A DNA stretch of 64,000 nt from Bin5 sp965261695 (GTDB taxonomy: Bacteria > Chloroflexota > Anaerolineae > Caldilineales > Caldilineaceae), in the NCBI GenBank assembly GCA_965261695.1, contig OZ253474.1, forward strand, positions 4,030,001-4,094,000, in the 5' to 3' direction. Shown here one piece after another: positions 34,101 through 42,718 of the stretch. Position numbers and translations under genes: made by a program. The notes beneath the pieces are model-generated. The model did not search any database, had not been told where the DNA came from, and worked only from the letters and a program-made list of their open reading frames with translations. Each line of letters opens with the position of its first letter. The stretch's first letter is position 1.

Positions 34101-35120
34101 GTGAACGGCGACGACCAGCAGCCCTTGCTGCAAGTGAAGAACCTGCGCAAGCTCTTTCCCATTCGAAAGGGCTTGTTGCGGCGCAATATTGGAATGATCC
34201 GGGCCGTGGACGGCGTCTCCTTTCATGTTCAACAGGGGGAGACTTTGAGCTTGGTCGGAGAGAGTGGCTGCGGCAAAACGACAACTGCGCGCTGCGTCTT
34301 GCGGGCGGTCAAGCCGACCTCAGGCGAGATCCTGTTTTACACAGACGAAGATGCGGTCATCGACGTTTCCAGCCTTTCGCGACGCGAACTGCGGCCGTTG
34401 CGCAACCAGATGCAGATGATCTTTCAGGATCCGGTCTCTTCCTTAAACCCACGAATGACCTTGTTCGATATAATCGGCGAGCCGCTGCTCGTAAATGGCA
34501 TGCGGGAACGCCAGCAAAGGATAGACCGGGTCGAGGAACTGCTGCGCCTGGTGGGGTTGCCGCCTGAGTATCTGCAACGATTTCCCCATGCTTTCAGCGG
34601 TGGACAGCGCCAACGGATCGGCATCGCCCGCGCCCTCGCCTTGAACCCGCGACTTGTGGTGGCCGATGAGCCGGTGTCGGCTCTGGATGTTTCGGTGCAG
34701 GCCCAGATCTTGAATCTGATGCTTGAGTTGCAGGAACAGTTCGGGCTGACTTACCTCTTTGTTGCCCATGACCTGAGCGTGGTCAAGCACTTCAGTGACC
34801 GTGTGGCGGTGATGTATGTAGGCAAAATCGTGGAGATGGCGCCCTCAGAGAAGCTCTTCAATGCGCCTGCGCACCCGTACACAGAAGCGTTGCTCTCGGC
34901 CGTGCCCAAGCCGGACCCCCGCCTTCGCACCCAGCGTGTCCCCTTGCAAGGAGATGTGGCGGACCCGGCCAACCCGCCGGATGGCTGCTATTTTCACCCC
35001 CGCTGTCGCTACGCCGTTGACATCTGCCGCATCGAGTCGCCCAAGCTGGAGGAGATGGAGAAGGACCACTTTGTCAGCTGTCATCGAGCAAGTGAGCTGA
35101 CTCTGGAAGGGGTCTCGTGA
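34101..35120 (+). CDS. peptide-type ABC ATPase (DppF-like)
   Basis: Second ATPase of the importer. Walker A GESGCGKTT, Q-loop 'IFQDPVSSLNPR', signature 'FSGGQRQRIGIARAL', Walker B 'LVVADEPVSALD', and the C-terminal 'CYFHPRCRYAVDIC' extension. I chose GTG 34101 (339 aa) because AAGAGG lies eight bases upstream; an ATG at 34074 (348 aa), inside the previous gene, is the alternative. This is the only importer in the window with its own ATPases. Confidence 0.93.
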   Translation: MNGDDQQPLLQVKNLRKLFPIRKGLLRRNIGMIRAVDGVSFHVQQGETLSLVGESGCGKTTTARCVLRAVKPTSGEILFYTDEDAVIDVSSLSRRELRPLRNQMQMIFQDPVSSLNPRMTLFDIIGEPLLVNGMRERQQRIDRVEELLRLVGLPPEYLQRFPHAFSGGQRQRIGIARALALNPRLVVADEPVSALDVSVQAQILNLMLELQEQFGLTYLFVAHDLSVVKHFSDRVAVMYVGKIVEMAPSEKLFNAPAHPYTEALLSAVPKPDPRLRTQRVPLQGDVADPANPPDGCYFHPRCRYAVDICRIESPKLEEMEKDHFVSCHRASELTLEGVS

Positions 35121-35326
35121 AGAGCCGGGGCTGAAAGCCGACCGTTTCCGGCCACAGCCAAGCAGGTCTCGTCGAAAACTTGAAACGATGCAACGATTTT
35201 AACAATCGGGGCGGTGGCCTGGAAGGATGAGTGGTGCCTGGGGGGCGAGAGACGAGGAACTTCCGGCACTCCTCCGGCAGGTTGTCGGCAAAAGGAATTT
35301 TTCCCCTCCCATCGCTCGTTCAAAGA

Positions 35327-35335
35327 TGATACAAT
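35327..35335 (+). promoter_or_regulatory. extended -10 promoter candidate
   Basis: TGATACAAT, a TGn-extended -10 element, 40 bp before the aldolase start; no good -35 is present. The same string occurs before thrC at 60646-60654. Confidence 0.4.
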
Positions 35336-35374
35336 CCACAAGCCCCTCCCACCTACACGGATAAGGAAGAATCT

Positions 35375-36178
35375 ATGAAAAACGCAGCCAAGTTTACCGC
35401 CAAATTGAGCCGCGGCGAAGTCTGTCTCGGCACCGGCATCTCCTTTACCGACGCCACCGTCACCGAGGCGCTGTGCGGCCTGGTCGACTTTGCCTGGATC
35501 GACATGGAGCACAACGCATTTTCGCTCGAAACCGTGCAGGCCCACATCATGGCCACCAACGGCACTGACACAACCGCGCTCGTGCGCGTGCCCACCAACG
35601 ACGCCGACCTGATCAAGACCGTCCTCGACATCGGCGCGGACGGCGTCATTGTGCCCATGGTCCGCACCGTTGACGACGTGCGCCGCGCGGTGGCCGCCTG
35701 CCGCTACCCCCCGCAAGGCATTCGCGGATTCGGTCCACGCCGGCCGATCGACTACGGGCGCAGCGCCGGTCCCGATTACAGCCAGCGGGCAAACGCCGAA
35801 ATCATTACTATCGTCCAGATCGAACAGATCGAGGCAGTCAACAACCTGGACGAAATCCTCGCCGTACCGGGGTTGACCGGTGTCGTCATTGGCGGCAATG
35901 ACCTGTCCGGCTCAATGGGTCTGATGGGCCAGCCCCATCATCCTGATGTGGTCGCCGCAATCGAGACCGTAATCGCCAAGGCGCGGCCAGCCGGCGTCTT
36001 CGTCGGCATTGGCCTTGCGGATGACCCCGAACGGATGGCTGAATGGCTGGATAAAGGCATGCAGTGGCTGCAAGTGGGCGTCGACTGGTGGCTGCTGATG
36101 CGGGCGTCTGAATCCATTTTCGGCCAGCTGCGCGCCCGCATCGCCGCCGGCAACGAAACCAAACAGTCAAAGGATTGA
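35375..36178 (+). CDS. HpcH/HpaI family aldolase
   Basis: Class II pyruvate aldolase, 267 aa, that would cleave a 2-keto-3-deoxy acid to pyruvate and an aldehyde. Family motifs are 'WIDMEHNAF' with the metal and substrate site, 'GADGVIVPMVRT', 'GPRRPIDYG' with the catalytic Arg region, 'IEQIEAVNNLDEI' with the metal-binding Glu, and 'GGNDLSGSMG' with the second metal ligand. Relatives include 2-keto-3-deoxy-L-rhamnonate aldolase and 2-dehydro-3-deoxyglucarate aldolase. The gene at 36185 follows after 6 bp, so the two are co-transcribed. Together with the lactonase and the SDR it could complete most of a non-phosphorylative sugar-acid route. Confidence 0.9.
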   Translation: MKNAAKFTAKLSRGEVCLGTGISFTDATVTEALCGLVDFAWIDMEHNAFSLETVQAHIMATNGTDTTALVRVPTNDADLIKTVLDIGADGVIVPMVRTVDDVRRAVAACRYPPQGIRGFGPRRPIDYGRSAGPDYSQRANAEIITIVQIEQIEAVNNLDEILAVPGLTGVVIGGNDLSGSMGLMGQPHHPDVVAAIETVIAKARPAGVFVGIGLADDPERMAEWLDKGMQWLQVGVDWWLLMRASESIFGQLRARIAAGNETKQSKD

Positions 36179-36184
36179 GCGAAA

Positions 36185-37072
36185 ATGAACATCAAAATCG
36201 GTACGGGGCCTGATTCGTGGGGCGTCTGGTTCGCCGACGATCCCCGCCAGATCCCCTGGCGTCGCTTTCTGGACGAAGTCGTCGAAGCCGGCTACCAGTG
36301 GATCGAGCTGGGACCCTATGGTTATCTGCCCACAGACCTCGCGACCCTGCGAGCTGAACTCGGCCAGCGTAACCTCAAGGTATCCGGCACATTTACCCTT
36401 GCCAACCTCGAGGAGCCTTCCGCCTGGCCCGAAGTGGAAAGGCAGGTGCTCGGAGGGGGAGAATTGGTGGCGGCGCTGGATGGGGAGTTCATGGTGCTGA
36501 TCGACGAGCTCCACACCGACTGGTTTACGGGCGAACGTCTGGCCCCGGTGCGGCTCGATGACGACGCCTGGATGCGGTTGATCGATACGACCCATAAGGT
36601 AGCCGACATTGTACGTGAACGGTTCGGCCTCAAGTTGGCCTTCCATTCCAGCCCCGACACGCATGTCGCCTTCGAGGACCAGATTGAGACCCTGCTTGAA
36701 CAGACTGACCCTGATCGGGTGTCGCTCGGCCTCGACGTTGGGCACTTTGCCTACCGCGGCATCGACGCGGTCAGCTTTATACGCCGCCATCACGAACGCA
36801 TACCGTATCTGCATTTCAAAAGCGTAGACCCGGACATCTGGAAGCAAGTCGAAGGCGCAGACATTCCCTTCGCCAATGCCGTGCAAATGGGCATATTCTG
36901 CGAGCCATCCAAAGGAATCGTCGATTACCTCGCCCTGCGCGATGTGTTGCGTGAAGTTGACTTCAACGGCTTCGCCATCGTCGAGCAAGACATGTATCCG
37001 GCGCCGTTCGACAAACCATTGCCCATCGCCAAGCGAACGCGCGCCTATCTGCGCCAGATTGGAATTGGATGA
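36185..37072 (+). CDS. sugar isomerase/epimerase-like TIM barrel (IolE-like)
   Basis: 295-aa AP-endonuclease-2-type barrel. The opening 'IKIGTGPDSWGVWFADDPRQ' matches the inosose dehydratase/hydroxypyruvate isomerase group. Later strands carry metal-site residues: Glu in 'YQWIELGPYG', His in 'AFHSSPDTH', Asp-His in 'LGLDVGHFAY' and Glu near the end in 'AIVEQDMYP'. Co-transcribed with the aldolase, so it probably dehydrates or isomerises the sugar or keto-acid feeding it. Immediately followed by the second repeat element. Confidence 0.85.
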   Translation: MNIKIGTGPDSWGVWFADDPRQIPWRRFLDEVVEAGYQWIELGPYGYLPTDLATLRAELGQRNLKVSGTFTLANLEEPSAWPEVERQVLGGGELVAALDGEFMVLIDELHTDWFTGERLAPVRLDDDAWMRLIDTTHKVADIVRERFGLKLAFHSSPDTHVAFEDQIETLLEQTDPDRVSLGLDVGHFAYRGIDAVSFIRRHHERIPYLHFKSVDPDIWKQVEGADIPFANAVQMGIFCEPSKGIVDYLALRDVLREVDFNGFAIVEQDMYPAPFDKPLPIAKRTRAYLRQIGIG

Positions 37073-37198
37073 CGGCTGCATCGGGGCAGATTGGTGCATC
37101 CCAAATTTAGGCGAACGTGTCCCAGGGGTCGCGGCTGTCTCGCGGGTAGCCGGTTTCGGCTCCCGTGCCTGTTGAAGAACTGCTCCAGGAGGTGACGG

Positions 37199-37330
37199 AT
37201 GCAGGTCGCCCGTGGGCACAACCGGACCGCAGTTCGCCCGATTCTCGTGAATGAAGACGCCGCCTGGGCCGCTGCCGTCAACTGTATCCATCATATCAAC
37301 TACATGGATCACAGTTCGCACAACTGCTGA
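37199..37330 (+). CDS. candidate small protein inside element copy B
   Basis: A 43-codon frame starting MQVARGHNRTAVRPILVNED, with AGGAGGTGA upstream, aligned without gaps to 13451-13627 over its whole length and ending earlier in HSSHNC. It keeps NRTAVR, ILVNEDAA, NC, HH and HSS. Coding status is unproven. Confidence 0.25.
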   Translation: MQVARGHNRTAVRPILVNEDAAWAAAVNCIHHINYMDHSSHNC

Positions 37331-37620
37331 GCATCCTGCTACTTCAGAGCATCTCAGCAACCCACCCCCAATTCTGAGATGCACCCTGGAAATTCCTGTA
37401 ACTGCAAACTCCCCGATTTTGCAGTACAATTGTGCGGATCATAAACGAACGCAGCCGCGGCCCTGCCGCAACTGTAGGCCAGCTTGGAATGAGTGTCATG
37501 TCATTTTTCACATCCTGCCCCCGGCGCGGCAACCATGTGCAGCAAACTGCTGTCCTCCCTGCCCAGCCAGTGCCGCAACCGCCCGTTTCCCGCCATACCC
37601 GAAAAAAAACATTTTGGGAC

Positions 37621-37830
37621 GAGAAATGACGAAAAATGACGAGAAATGACGAAAAATGACGACAAGATACGACACGATATGACAGAACACGCCCAAACGT
37701 GCCCGGACACAAAAAAATAATGGCGCGACTAAACGCGACTAAACGCGACCAAACGCGACTTGGCGCGCTCGCAAACGCTCGCAAACGCTTGCAAACGCTC
37801 GTAAACGCTCGTAAACGCTCGTGATCACTC
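37621..37830 (+). repeat. helically phased decamer array, copy B
   Basis: About 21 consecutive 10-bp units in the same block order as copy A: GAAAAATGAC-like, GACACGATAT-like, GCCCAAACGT-like, an A-rich unit, AAACGCGACT-like, and GCAAACGCTC/GTAAACGCTC-like. The later blocks are shifted one base relative to copy A because of a single-base length difference near the A-rich unit. Unit numbers differ between the copies, which shows expansion or contraction of whole units. Confidence 0.85.
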
Positions 37831-38318
37831 ACACTCGCCCACCTGACCTGCGCGCCCATCACGTCGCCTGCAAGCGGTCCGGAAACCCGGCCGTAGACGC
37901 AATCTCGCCCCCATTCCGGGATGCACCTGCGCCAGGCGTGAAAGCCGGCACTGCGGCGGCGTCATTCGGACCGTCATTTGTATGTTTTGTGCATAGACTG
38001 TAATTTGTACGTTTTGTAAATAGAGCGGACAAAAAGTGATTGCGATGCTCTGAATCGTGTTGCGCGGGCGCGCAGAGTGCAGCGCAACTGGTCAGCGCCG
38101 ACGGGCGCTTCCCTTGCATGGGTGCATCCCAGTTTTCTTGAGCACGAAAGAGCGTAGACGAGGAGAAGGGAATGAGAAGAGCAAATGGGGCGCGCTGGCG
38201 CTGCCGGCGCCCCGCACGACTCTGCTCAGTCAAACCTGGCCTCAGCGGCTTCAACCGCTTGGCTTTACTCGACGCACAATAATCTGGCATGCACCCGGCA
38301 GAGTTACGTGCCTGGCGT

Positions 38319-38347
38319 TTGAAGTAGAGCGTTTACATTGGTAAACT
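38319..38347 (+). promoter_or_regulatory. promoter with overlapping palindromic operator
   Basis: TTGAAG (38319-38324), 17-bp spacer, TAAACT (38342-38347). GTTTAC (38331-38336) and GTAAAC (38341-38346) form a perfect inverted repeat with a 4-bp centre that covers the -10 box, a position suited to repression. It starts 32 bp after the repeat element and drives the M24 peptidase gene. Confidence 0.55.
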
Positions 38348-38478
38348 GCATCGCACATTGAGCAAGAGCCGACCAGCCGCCAGGTCCCAATATCCGTGTT
38401 CGGTACGAAAAGTCTTGCTTTCAAAGGGAAATGAAACCGAACTCCATCATCAACAAATCAGCCGAAAGAGAGTAGGCC

Positions 38479-39723
38479 ATGCTATTCAACAGATGGCGCG
38501 CCATCGACTACATGCGGCAGTACGAATTGGATGCTCTGGTCGCAACGTCATTCGTAAATATCACCTATTTCACCGATTACTTCTGCTGGATCGACCCGAT
38601 CTTCAAAGAGTACATGATGGTTCCGGGCGCGTCCAGCAATTTGGGCCAGGCCTATGCGGTCTTCCCGCTTGAAGGCGAACCGGCGCTGGTAATCGGTGCG
38701 GGGTTAGCGGTCAACGCGGCCGAGTTGTGGGTGCGCGACCTGCATATCTTCGGCGACAACGGTCTGGACGTCTCGCTGCCGCCCCCCGAACTGCCGGACG
38801 AATTGCGCCGTTTCCATGATCTGCTCCTCGCCCCGCAGAGCAACGCCACCCCGACTGACGCGCTGGTAAGCATCCTCAATCAGCGCGGACTGACGGGCGC
38901 GCGCATCGGCCTGGATGCGGAGGATCTGCCGCCGGAGACGCATGACCAGATCACGCGCGCGCTACCGCGGGCAGCGTTCATGAACAGCACGAATCTTATC
39001 CGCCTGATTCGCATGGGGAAGAGCGAGGAGGAGATCCGGCGCCTGACCCGTTCGGCTGAGATCAACGAGGAAGTCGGCATCGAGTGTCTCGAAATGGCGC
39101 GGCCGGGCCAGCCGATCTCCGAATTGGTGCGGCACTACCGGGCGCGGGCCGGCGAACTGGGCGCTGATTTCGATCACTTTGCCTTCGGCGTGCGCGGCCT
39201 GGGCATGGCGACCGAAACCAACTACCGACTGGGGCAAGATGACGTGCTGTACGTCGACTGGGGCTGCATCTACGACCACTACTTTTCCGACACCGGCACG
39301 ACGCTGGCGATGCGGGAGCCGGAAGCGCATTTGGAGGCGCGCCACGCCGCGTTGCGCGCCTGTATGGCCGCGGGCGCCGAGGCGCTGCGACCGGGCGCAA
39401 AGGCGTCGGCGGCGCAGGCTGCCATGTTGCGGACACTGAACGATAACGGCATTACGGTTACCTTCCCGCACGGGCACGGCGTGGGCCTGGAGGTGCGCGA
39501 CTACCCGATTCTTGTCGCCGACAATGGTCTGCGCATCAAGGATGGCTGCGTGGATGTCGCCTCGGACCTGCCGCTGGAGGCGGACATGGTGCTCAACCTG
39601 GAGGCGATGGTGTCGCTGGCGGACATCGCCTCGCTGCACATCGAGAAGTCGTTCGTGGTGACGCCGGACGGGAGTCGGCCGCTCGTGCCGCAGGACCGCA
39701 GCCAACCCGTGCAACCCAAATGA
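38479..39723 (+). CDS. M24 family metallopeptidase (Xaa-Pro peptidase-like)
   Basis: 414-aa two-domain enzyme: an N-terminal creatinase-like domain and a C-terminal pita-bread catalytic domain. The five metal ligands are visible in order: Asp in 'LYVDWGC', Asp in 'YFSDTGTT', His in 'FPHGHGVGLEVRDYP', Glu in 'VLNLEAMV' and Glu in 'LHIEKSFVVT'. It should be an active Xaa-Pro dipeptidase or aminopeptidase, or a related C-N hydrolase. This contrasts with the M24-like protein at 23899. It has its own promoter with an operator-like palindrome. No clear ribosome site is seen apart from AAAGAGAG upstream. Confidence 0.9.
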   Translation: MLFNRWRAIDYMRQYELDALVATSFVNITYFTDYFCWIDPIFKEYMMVPGASSNLGQAYAVFPLEGEPALVIGAGLAVNAAELWVRDLHIFGDNGLDVSLPPPELPDELRRFHDLLLAPQSNATPTDALVSILNQRGLTGARIGLDAEDLPPETHDQITRALPRAAFMNSTNLIRLIRMGKSEEEIRRLTRSAEINEEVGIECLEMARPGQPISELVRHYRARAGELGADFDHFAFGVRGLGMATETNYRLGQDDVLYVDWGCIYDHYFSDTGTTLAMREPEAHLEARHAALRACMAAGAEALRPGAKASAAQAAMLRTLNDNGITVTFPHGHGVGLEVRDYPILVADNGLRIKDGCVDVASDLPLEADMVLNLEAMVSLADIASLHIEKSFVVTPDGSRPLVPQDRSQPVQPK

Positions 39724-40079
39724 CAAAGGGCTGCCGGTTGACGGGGCTAATCGACCCGCCGTCCACGATTCACCACATTTAAGAGGAAGCTGAAGCGTGA
39801 CAGGGCAAATTGATGTCGGCGCGCCGCTGCATTGCCGGTTTGACCTTCCTTCTCGCCTAGGACTTTCAGGGCTATAGCGGGCCGGCCAAGTCAACCAGTC
39901 GGATGCTGACATCCTGGGCGGTCGCTGGGCCCCCCCCATCGCTCACTCCTCAATCTGAAATGATTGACCGGGAAGCGCAAGGCTTTTGCGACTCGTCGGA
40001 ACGCTGTGAGCGTACGGCTAGCGGCCAACAGGTCCGCCGGCCGCCAGCCACCAACCACTGAAGACGGAGGAACAACCGT
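39724..40079 (+). other. intergenic region without recognised features
   Basis: About 356 bp between the M24 peptidase and the dehydrogenase gene. No supported gene, strong hairpin or promoter was seen; GGAGG precedes the start at 40080. Confidence 0.5.
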
Positions 40080-41072
40080 ATGTCAGAATCTGTCAATATG
40101 GCGCTGATCGGATGCGGAGGCATGGGGCGCAGCCATTTGCGCAGCGCCAGGGAGGTGCCGCAGCTTAACTTCGTCGGCTATGTCGATGCCTTCGAAGAGG
40201 CCGCCGCCAGCGCCTGCCGGGAGTTCGGCGGGCGCTACCATACAACCGACGCGGCGAGGGTCTGGCGCGATGACGCCATCGACGCAGTGTTGATCGCCAC
40301 CCACCACGATTCGCATGCCCCCTTTGCGATCCAGGCAGCCGAGGCCGGCAAGCACATCTTCCTCGAGAAGCCAATGGCGCTGACCATCGAGGACTGTCTG
40401 GCGATTGAAGAGGCGGTTGACAAGGCCGGCGTCAAGCTGATGATGGGCTTCAAGTTCCGTTTTGCCCCGCTGGTCGTCAGGGTCAAACAGCTTGTCAGGC
40501 GGCCCCTGGTTACGGTCGGCCAGAGCCTGCATTCGGCGATGAAGGGCTGGCCGTTGACCGCAGAAAAAGGGGGCGGACCGGTGCTCTCCAATGGCTGCCA
40601 TGCCTTCGATCTGGTCTACTGGCTCAACGAGTCGGAGCCGGTGCGCATCAGCGCCGCCGGCGGCGCGCTGACCCACCCGGAGCACGGACTGGTGGACAAT
40701 GCTGCCGTCTCGGTACAGTTCGAGAACGGAAGCATCGCCGCCATCATTGCAGGGGACAGCGGAAATGCCAGCTACACCTCCAAGTTCTTCTTCGAGGTGC
40801 TGGACGGGCAGCGCACCGCCACGCTCTACGAACGTTGCCACAAGGCCGCCCTGTCAGGCTGCGAAATCGACTCACTGGACGTGGAAGAGTTGCCGCCTGC
40901 GCTACGCTCCGACCCGGAGGGGATGCGGGCCGAACTGGAAGCCTGGGCCAGATGTCTGCTCGATGATACGGCGCCGCCGGTCGGTCCACGCGACGGAACA
41001 AGGACGACCGCGATGGTGTTGAAGGCGTTCGAGGCCATACGCAGCGGCAGAACGCAGGAGTTGCGGTTGTAG
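40080..41072 (+). CDS. Gfo/Idh/MocA family oxidoreductase
   Basis: 330-aa NAD(P)-dependent dehydrogenase. The Rossmann motif LIGCGGMGRSH is at residues about 9-19, the catalytic EKP is intact in 'IFLEKPMALT', and the C-terminal domain keeps 'NGCHAFDLVYWL' with the active-site His. It is only distantly similar to the paralogue at 8107, which has QKP. Substrate is likely a sugar, cyclitol or glycoside; neighbours do not settle it. Confidence 0.9.
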   Translation: MSESVNMALIGCGGMGRSHLRSAREVPQLNFVGYVDAFEEAAASACREFGGRYHTTDAARVWRDDAIDAVLIATHHDSHAPFAIQAAEAGKHIFLEKPMALTIEDCLAIEEAVDKAGVKLMMGFKFRFAPLVVRVKQLVRRPLVTVGQSLHSAMKGWPLTAEKGGGPVLSNGCHAFDLVYWLNESEPVRISAAGGALTHPEHGLVDNAAVSVQFENGSIAAIIAGDSGNASYTSKFFFEVLDGQRTATLYERCHKAALSGCEIDSLDVEELPPALRSDPEGMRAELEAWARCLLDDTAPPVGPRDGTRTTAMVLKAFEAIRSGRTQELRL

Positions 41073-41102
41073 ATTGACCGGTGGCGCAACAGACGGAAGC
41101 CC

Positions 41103-41417
41103 TTACACGAACAGAATCGTCACCAACACCGTGCAAGTCTCTTCCGCCTCCAGCGAGTGCATCGTCCCGCCCTCCAAGTATAGCCAGGACCCCGGGACCA
41201 ACGCGCGCGCCTCATCTTCTACGAAAAAGGTGCATCTGCCGCTGAGACAATGTACCGTGATCGGCCCGTCCACCCTATGCGGAGGAAGCTTTTTGCCGGG
41301 AGTGAGATAGAGTCGGATCGCCTCGAACTTCACTTCCTTGACGAGCGCGGTGGACTTTGTCTCGCCAAATGTGTTGAGGTCGATTACAACGCCAGGTGCT
41401 GCGTGTTCATGTGCCAT
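41103..41417 (-). CDS. small cupin-domain protein
   Basis: Single-domain cupin, 104 aa. The two cupin motifs are visible as 'LPPHRVDGPITVHCLSG' with metal-type His residues and 'VPGSWLYLEGGTMHSLEA' with the second-motif His. The start at 41417 is set by GGAGGAAAG upstream on the minus strand; an upstream in-frame codon adds eight residues but has no such site. It lies 20 bp downstream of gcvT on the same strand and is probably co-transcribed. Role unknown; such proteins bind or isomerise small molecules. Confidence 0.8.
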   Translation of the reverse strand: MAHEHAAPGVVIDLNTFGETKSTALVKEVKFEAIRLYLTPGKKLPPHRVDGPITVHCLSGRCTFFVEDEARALVPGSWLYLEGGTMHSLEAEETCTVLVTILFV

Positions 41418-41437
41418 TTGGTCTTTCCTCCCCACAG

Positions 41438-42529
41438 TCAACGGCGCGACTTATAGAACGGCCGCCTGCAAATCCGCGCCCTGCGCGGCCTGCCCCGGAC
41501 GAGAATGTGAATTTCCGAACCGAGGCGGTGCATTCCCTGCGGCACGTAGCCCAGGCCGACGAACTTGTCCAGCGTCGGGCTTTTCATGCCGGTGGTAACA
41601 TGCCCGGCCACCTTGCCTTCCTGTGCAATGATCTGGTAACCCTCTCTGGGCACGGCCCGTTCCTCCATCTCGAAGGCGACCAGCAGCCGCGCGCTCCCCT
41701 CCAGCTTCTCTTTCAGCAGCGCGTTGCGTCCGATGAAGGCCGGTTTGTCCAGCGCGACGACCCAGCCCAGCCGCGCTTCATACGGGGTCGTTGTCGCGTC
41801 GATCTCGTGGCCGTATAGAGACATGCAGGCTTCGAAACGCAGGCTGTCGCGGGCGGCCAGGCCACATGGTAGCAGACCGTCGCCGGCGCCCTCGGCCAGC
41901 AGCGCATCCCAGAACGGCACGACCTTGTCGGGGGGCAGATAAAGTTCGTAGCCGTCCTCGCCAGTGTAGCCGGTGCGCCCCAGCAGCATCTCGACGCCGC
42001 CCACCTGCGTGCGCAACGAAGAACGGCCCGGCACGGCGGCCAGGTCTGCAGCGGTCATTCTGTCCAAAATCGCGACCGCCTTGGGGCCTTGCACGGCCAG
42101 CATATAGGTTTCGTCGGAAATGTCGGTCAACTCCACCTGAAAGCCGTGTGTGAAGCTCTGTAGCCAGGTGAAATCCTTCTCCCGATTGGCGGCGTTGACG
42201 ACGATGAGCCACTGTCGAGGCAGGCGGTAAATGAAGATGTCATCGACCAGCGTGCCGTCCTCGTAGCAGAGCAGGCTGTAGCGGGCCTCCCATTCGGCCA
42301 ATTGAGCGACATCCGCCACCTGTACATACTGCAGAAAGGGCAGCGCATCCTCGCCGCTGAGCGCAAACTGCCCCATGTGGTCGATGTCGAATACGCCGCC
42401 GGCGGTGCGCACGCTGCGATGTTCGGCATTCGGGCCGGCCGTGTACTGTACCGGCAGTTCGTAACCGGCGAAGGGGACCATGCGGCCGCCCAGTCCTACG
42501 TGTCGTTCGTAAAGTCTCGTTCGTTTCAT
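41438..42529 (-). CDS. gcvT: glycine cleavage T-protein (aminomethyltransferase)
   Basis: Tetrahydrofolate-dependent aminomethyltransferase, 363 aa, the normal length. The N-terminal half has 'MVPFAGYELPVQY', 'FDIDHMGQF' and 'YSLLCYEDGTLVDD'. The middle has 'GRTGYTGEDGYELYLP' and 'CGLAARDSLRFEACMSLYG' with the folate-binding region. The C-terminal barrel has 'GHVTTGMKSPTLDKFVGLGY'. The genes for the H, P and L proteins are not adjacent, which is common. It could also be a relative acting on dimethylglycine or sarcosine, but the whole sequence follows GcvT. Divergently oriented from the receptor gene at 42875. Confidence 0.93.
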   Translation of the reverse strand: MKRTRLYERHVGLGGRMVPFAGYELPVQYTAGPNAEHRSVRTAGGVFDIDHMGQFALSGEDALPFLQYVQVADVAQLAEWEARYSLLCYEDGTLVDDIFIYRLPRQWLIVVNAANREKDFTWLQSFTHGFQVELTDISDETYMLAVQGPKAVAILDRMTAADLAAVPGRSSLRTQVGGVEMLLGRTGYTGEDGYELYLPPDKVVPFWDALLAEGAGDGLLPCGLAARDSLRFEACMSLYGHEIDATTTPYEARLGWVVALDKPAFIGRNALLKEKLEGSARLLVAFEMEERAVPREGYQIIAQEGKVAGHVTTGMKSPTLDKFVGLGYVPQGMHRLGSEIHILVRGRPRRARICRRPFYKSRR

Positions 42530-42718
42530 TTCGTCGCGTCTCCATTGTCGCCCCTGACTTGCTTCGCATCATCAACTGAACAACCGACCGCTGATAGTAA
42601 CACAGGACCGCTGGGGATTGGCAAATTTCTGGCAACGCCGCTGACAGTCTTCTTCGGCGCCGGAGTTTCCTGATTGTTCAGCACTTTGAAGTTGCTCAGA
42701 GCCAGAAATGCCTACGCG

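Larger units (their letters stand above)
37091..38287 (+). repeat. 1.2-kb intergenic element, copy B
   Basis: Second copy of the element at 13340-14504, same orientation, beginning 18 bp after the isomerase stop. It shares the left-end GGTGCATCCC motif, the small frame with a strong ribosome site, the conserved block at 37441-37475, the decamer array, and an identical block of more than 35 bases around 38104-38140 with a second GGTGCATCCC. It differs by small indels, so long reverse-strand frames in copy A are broken here. It also contains extra GACxxxATAy decamers near 37661-37690. No mobility genes or flanking repeats were found. Confidence 0.8.

Noticed and set aside
37344..37862. 172-aa reverse-strand frame across the decamer array, copy B
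   Set aside because: It switches frame relative to copy A after the shared segment, so it is not conserved as protein.
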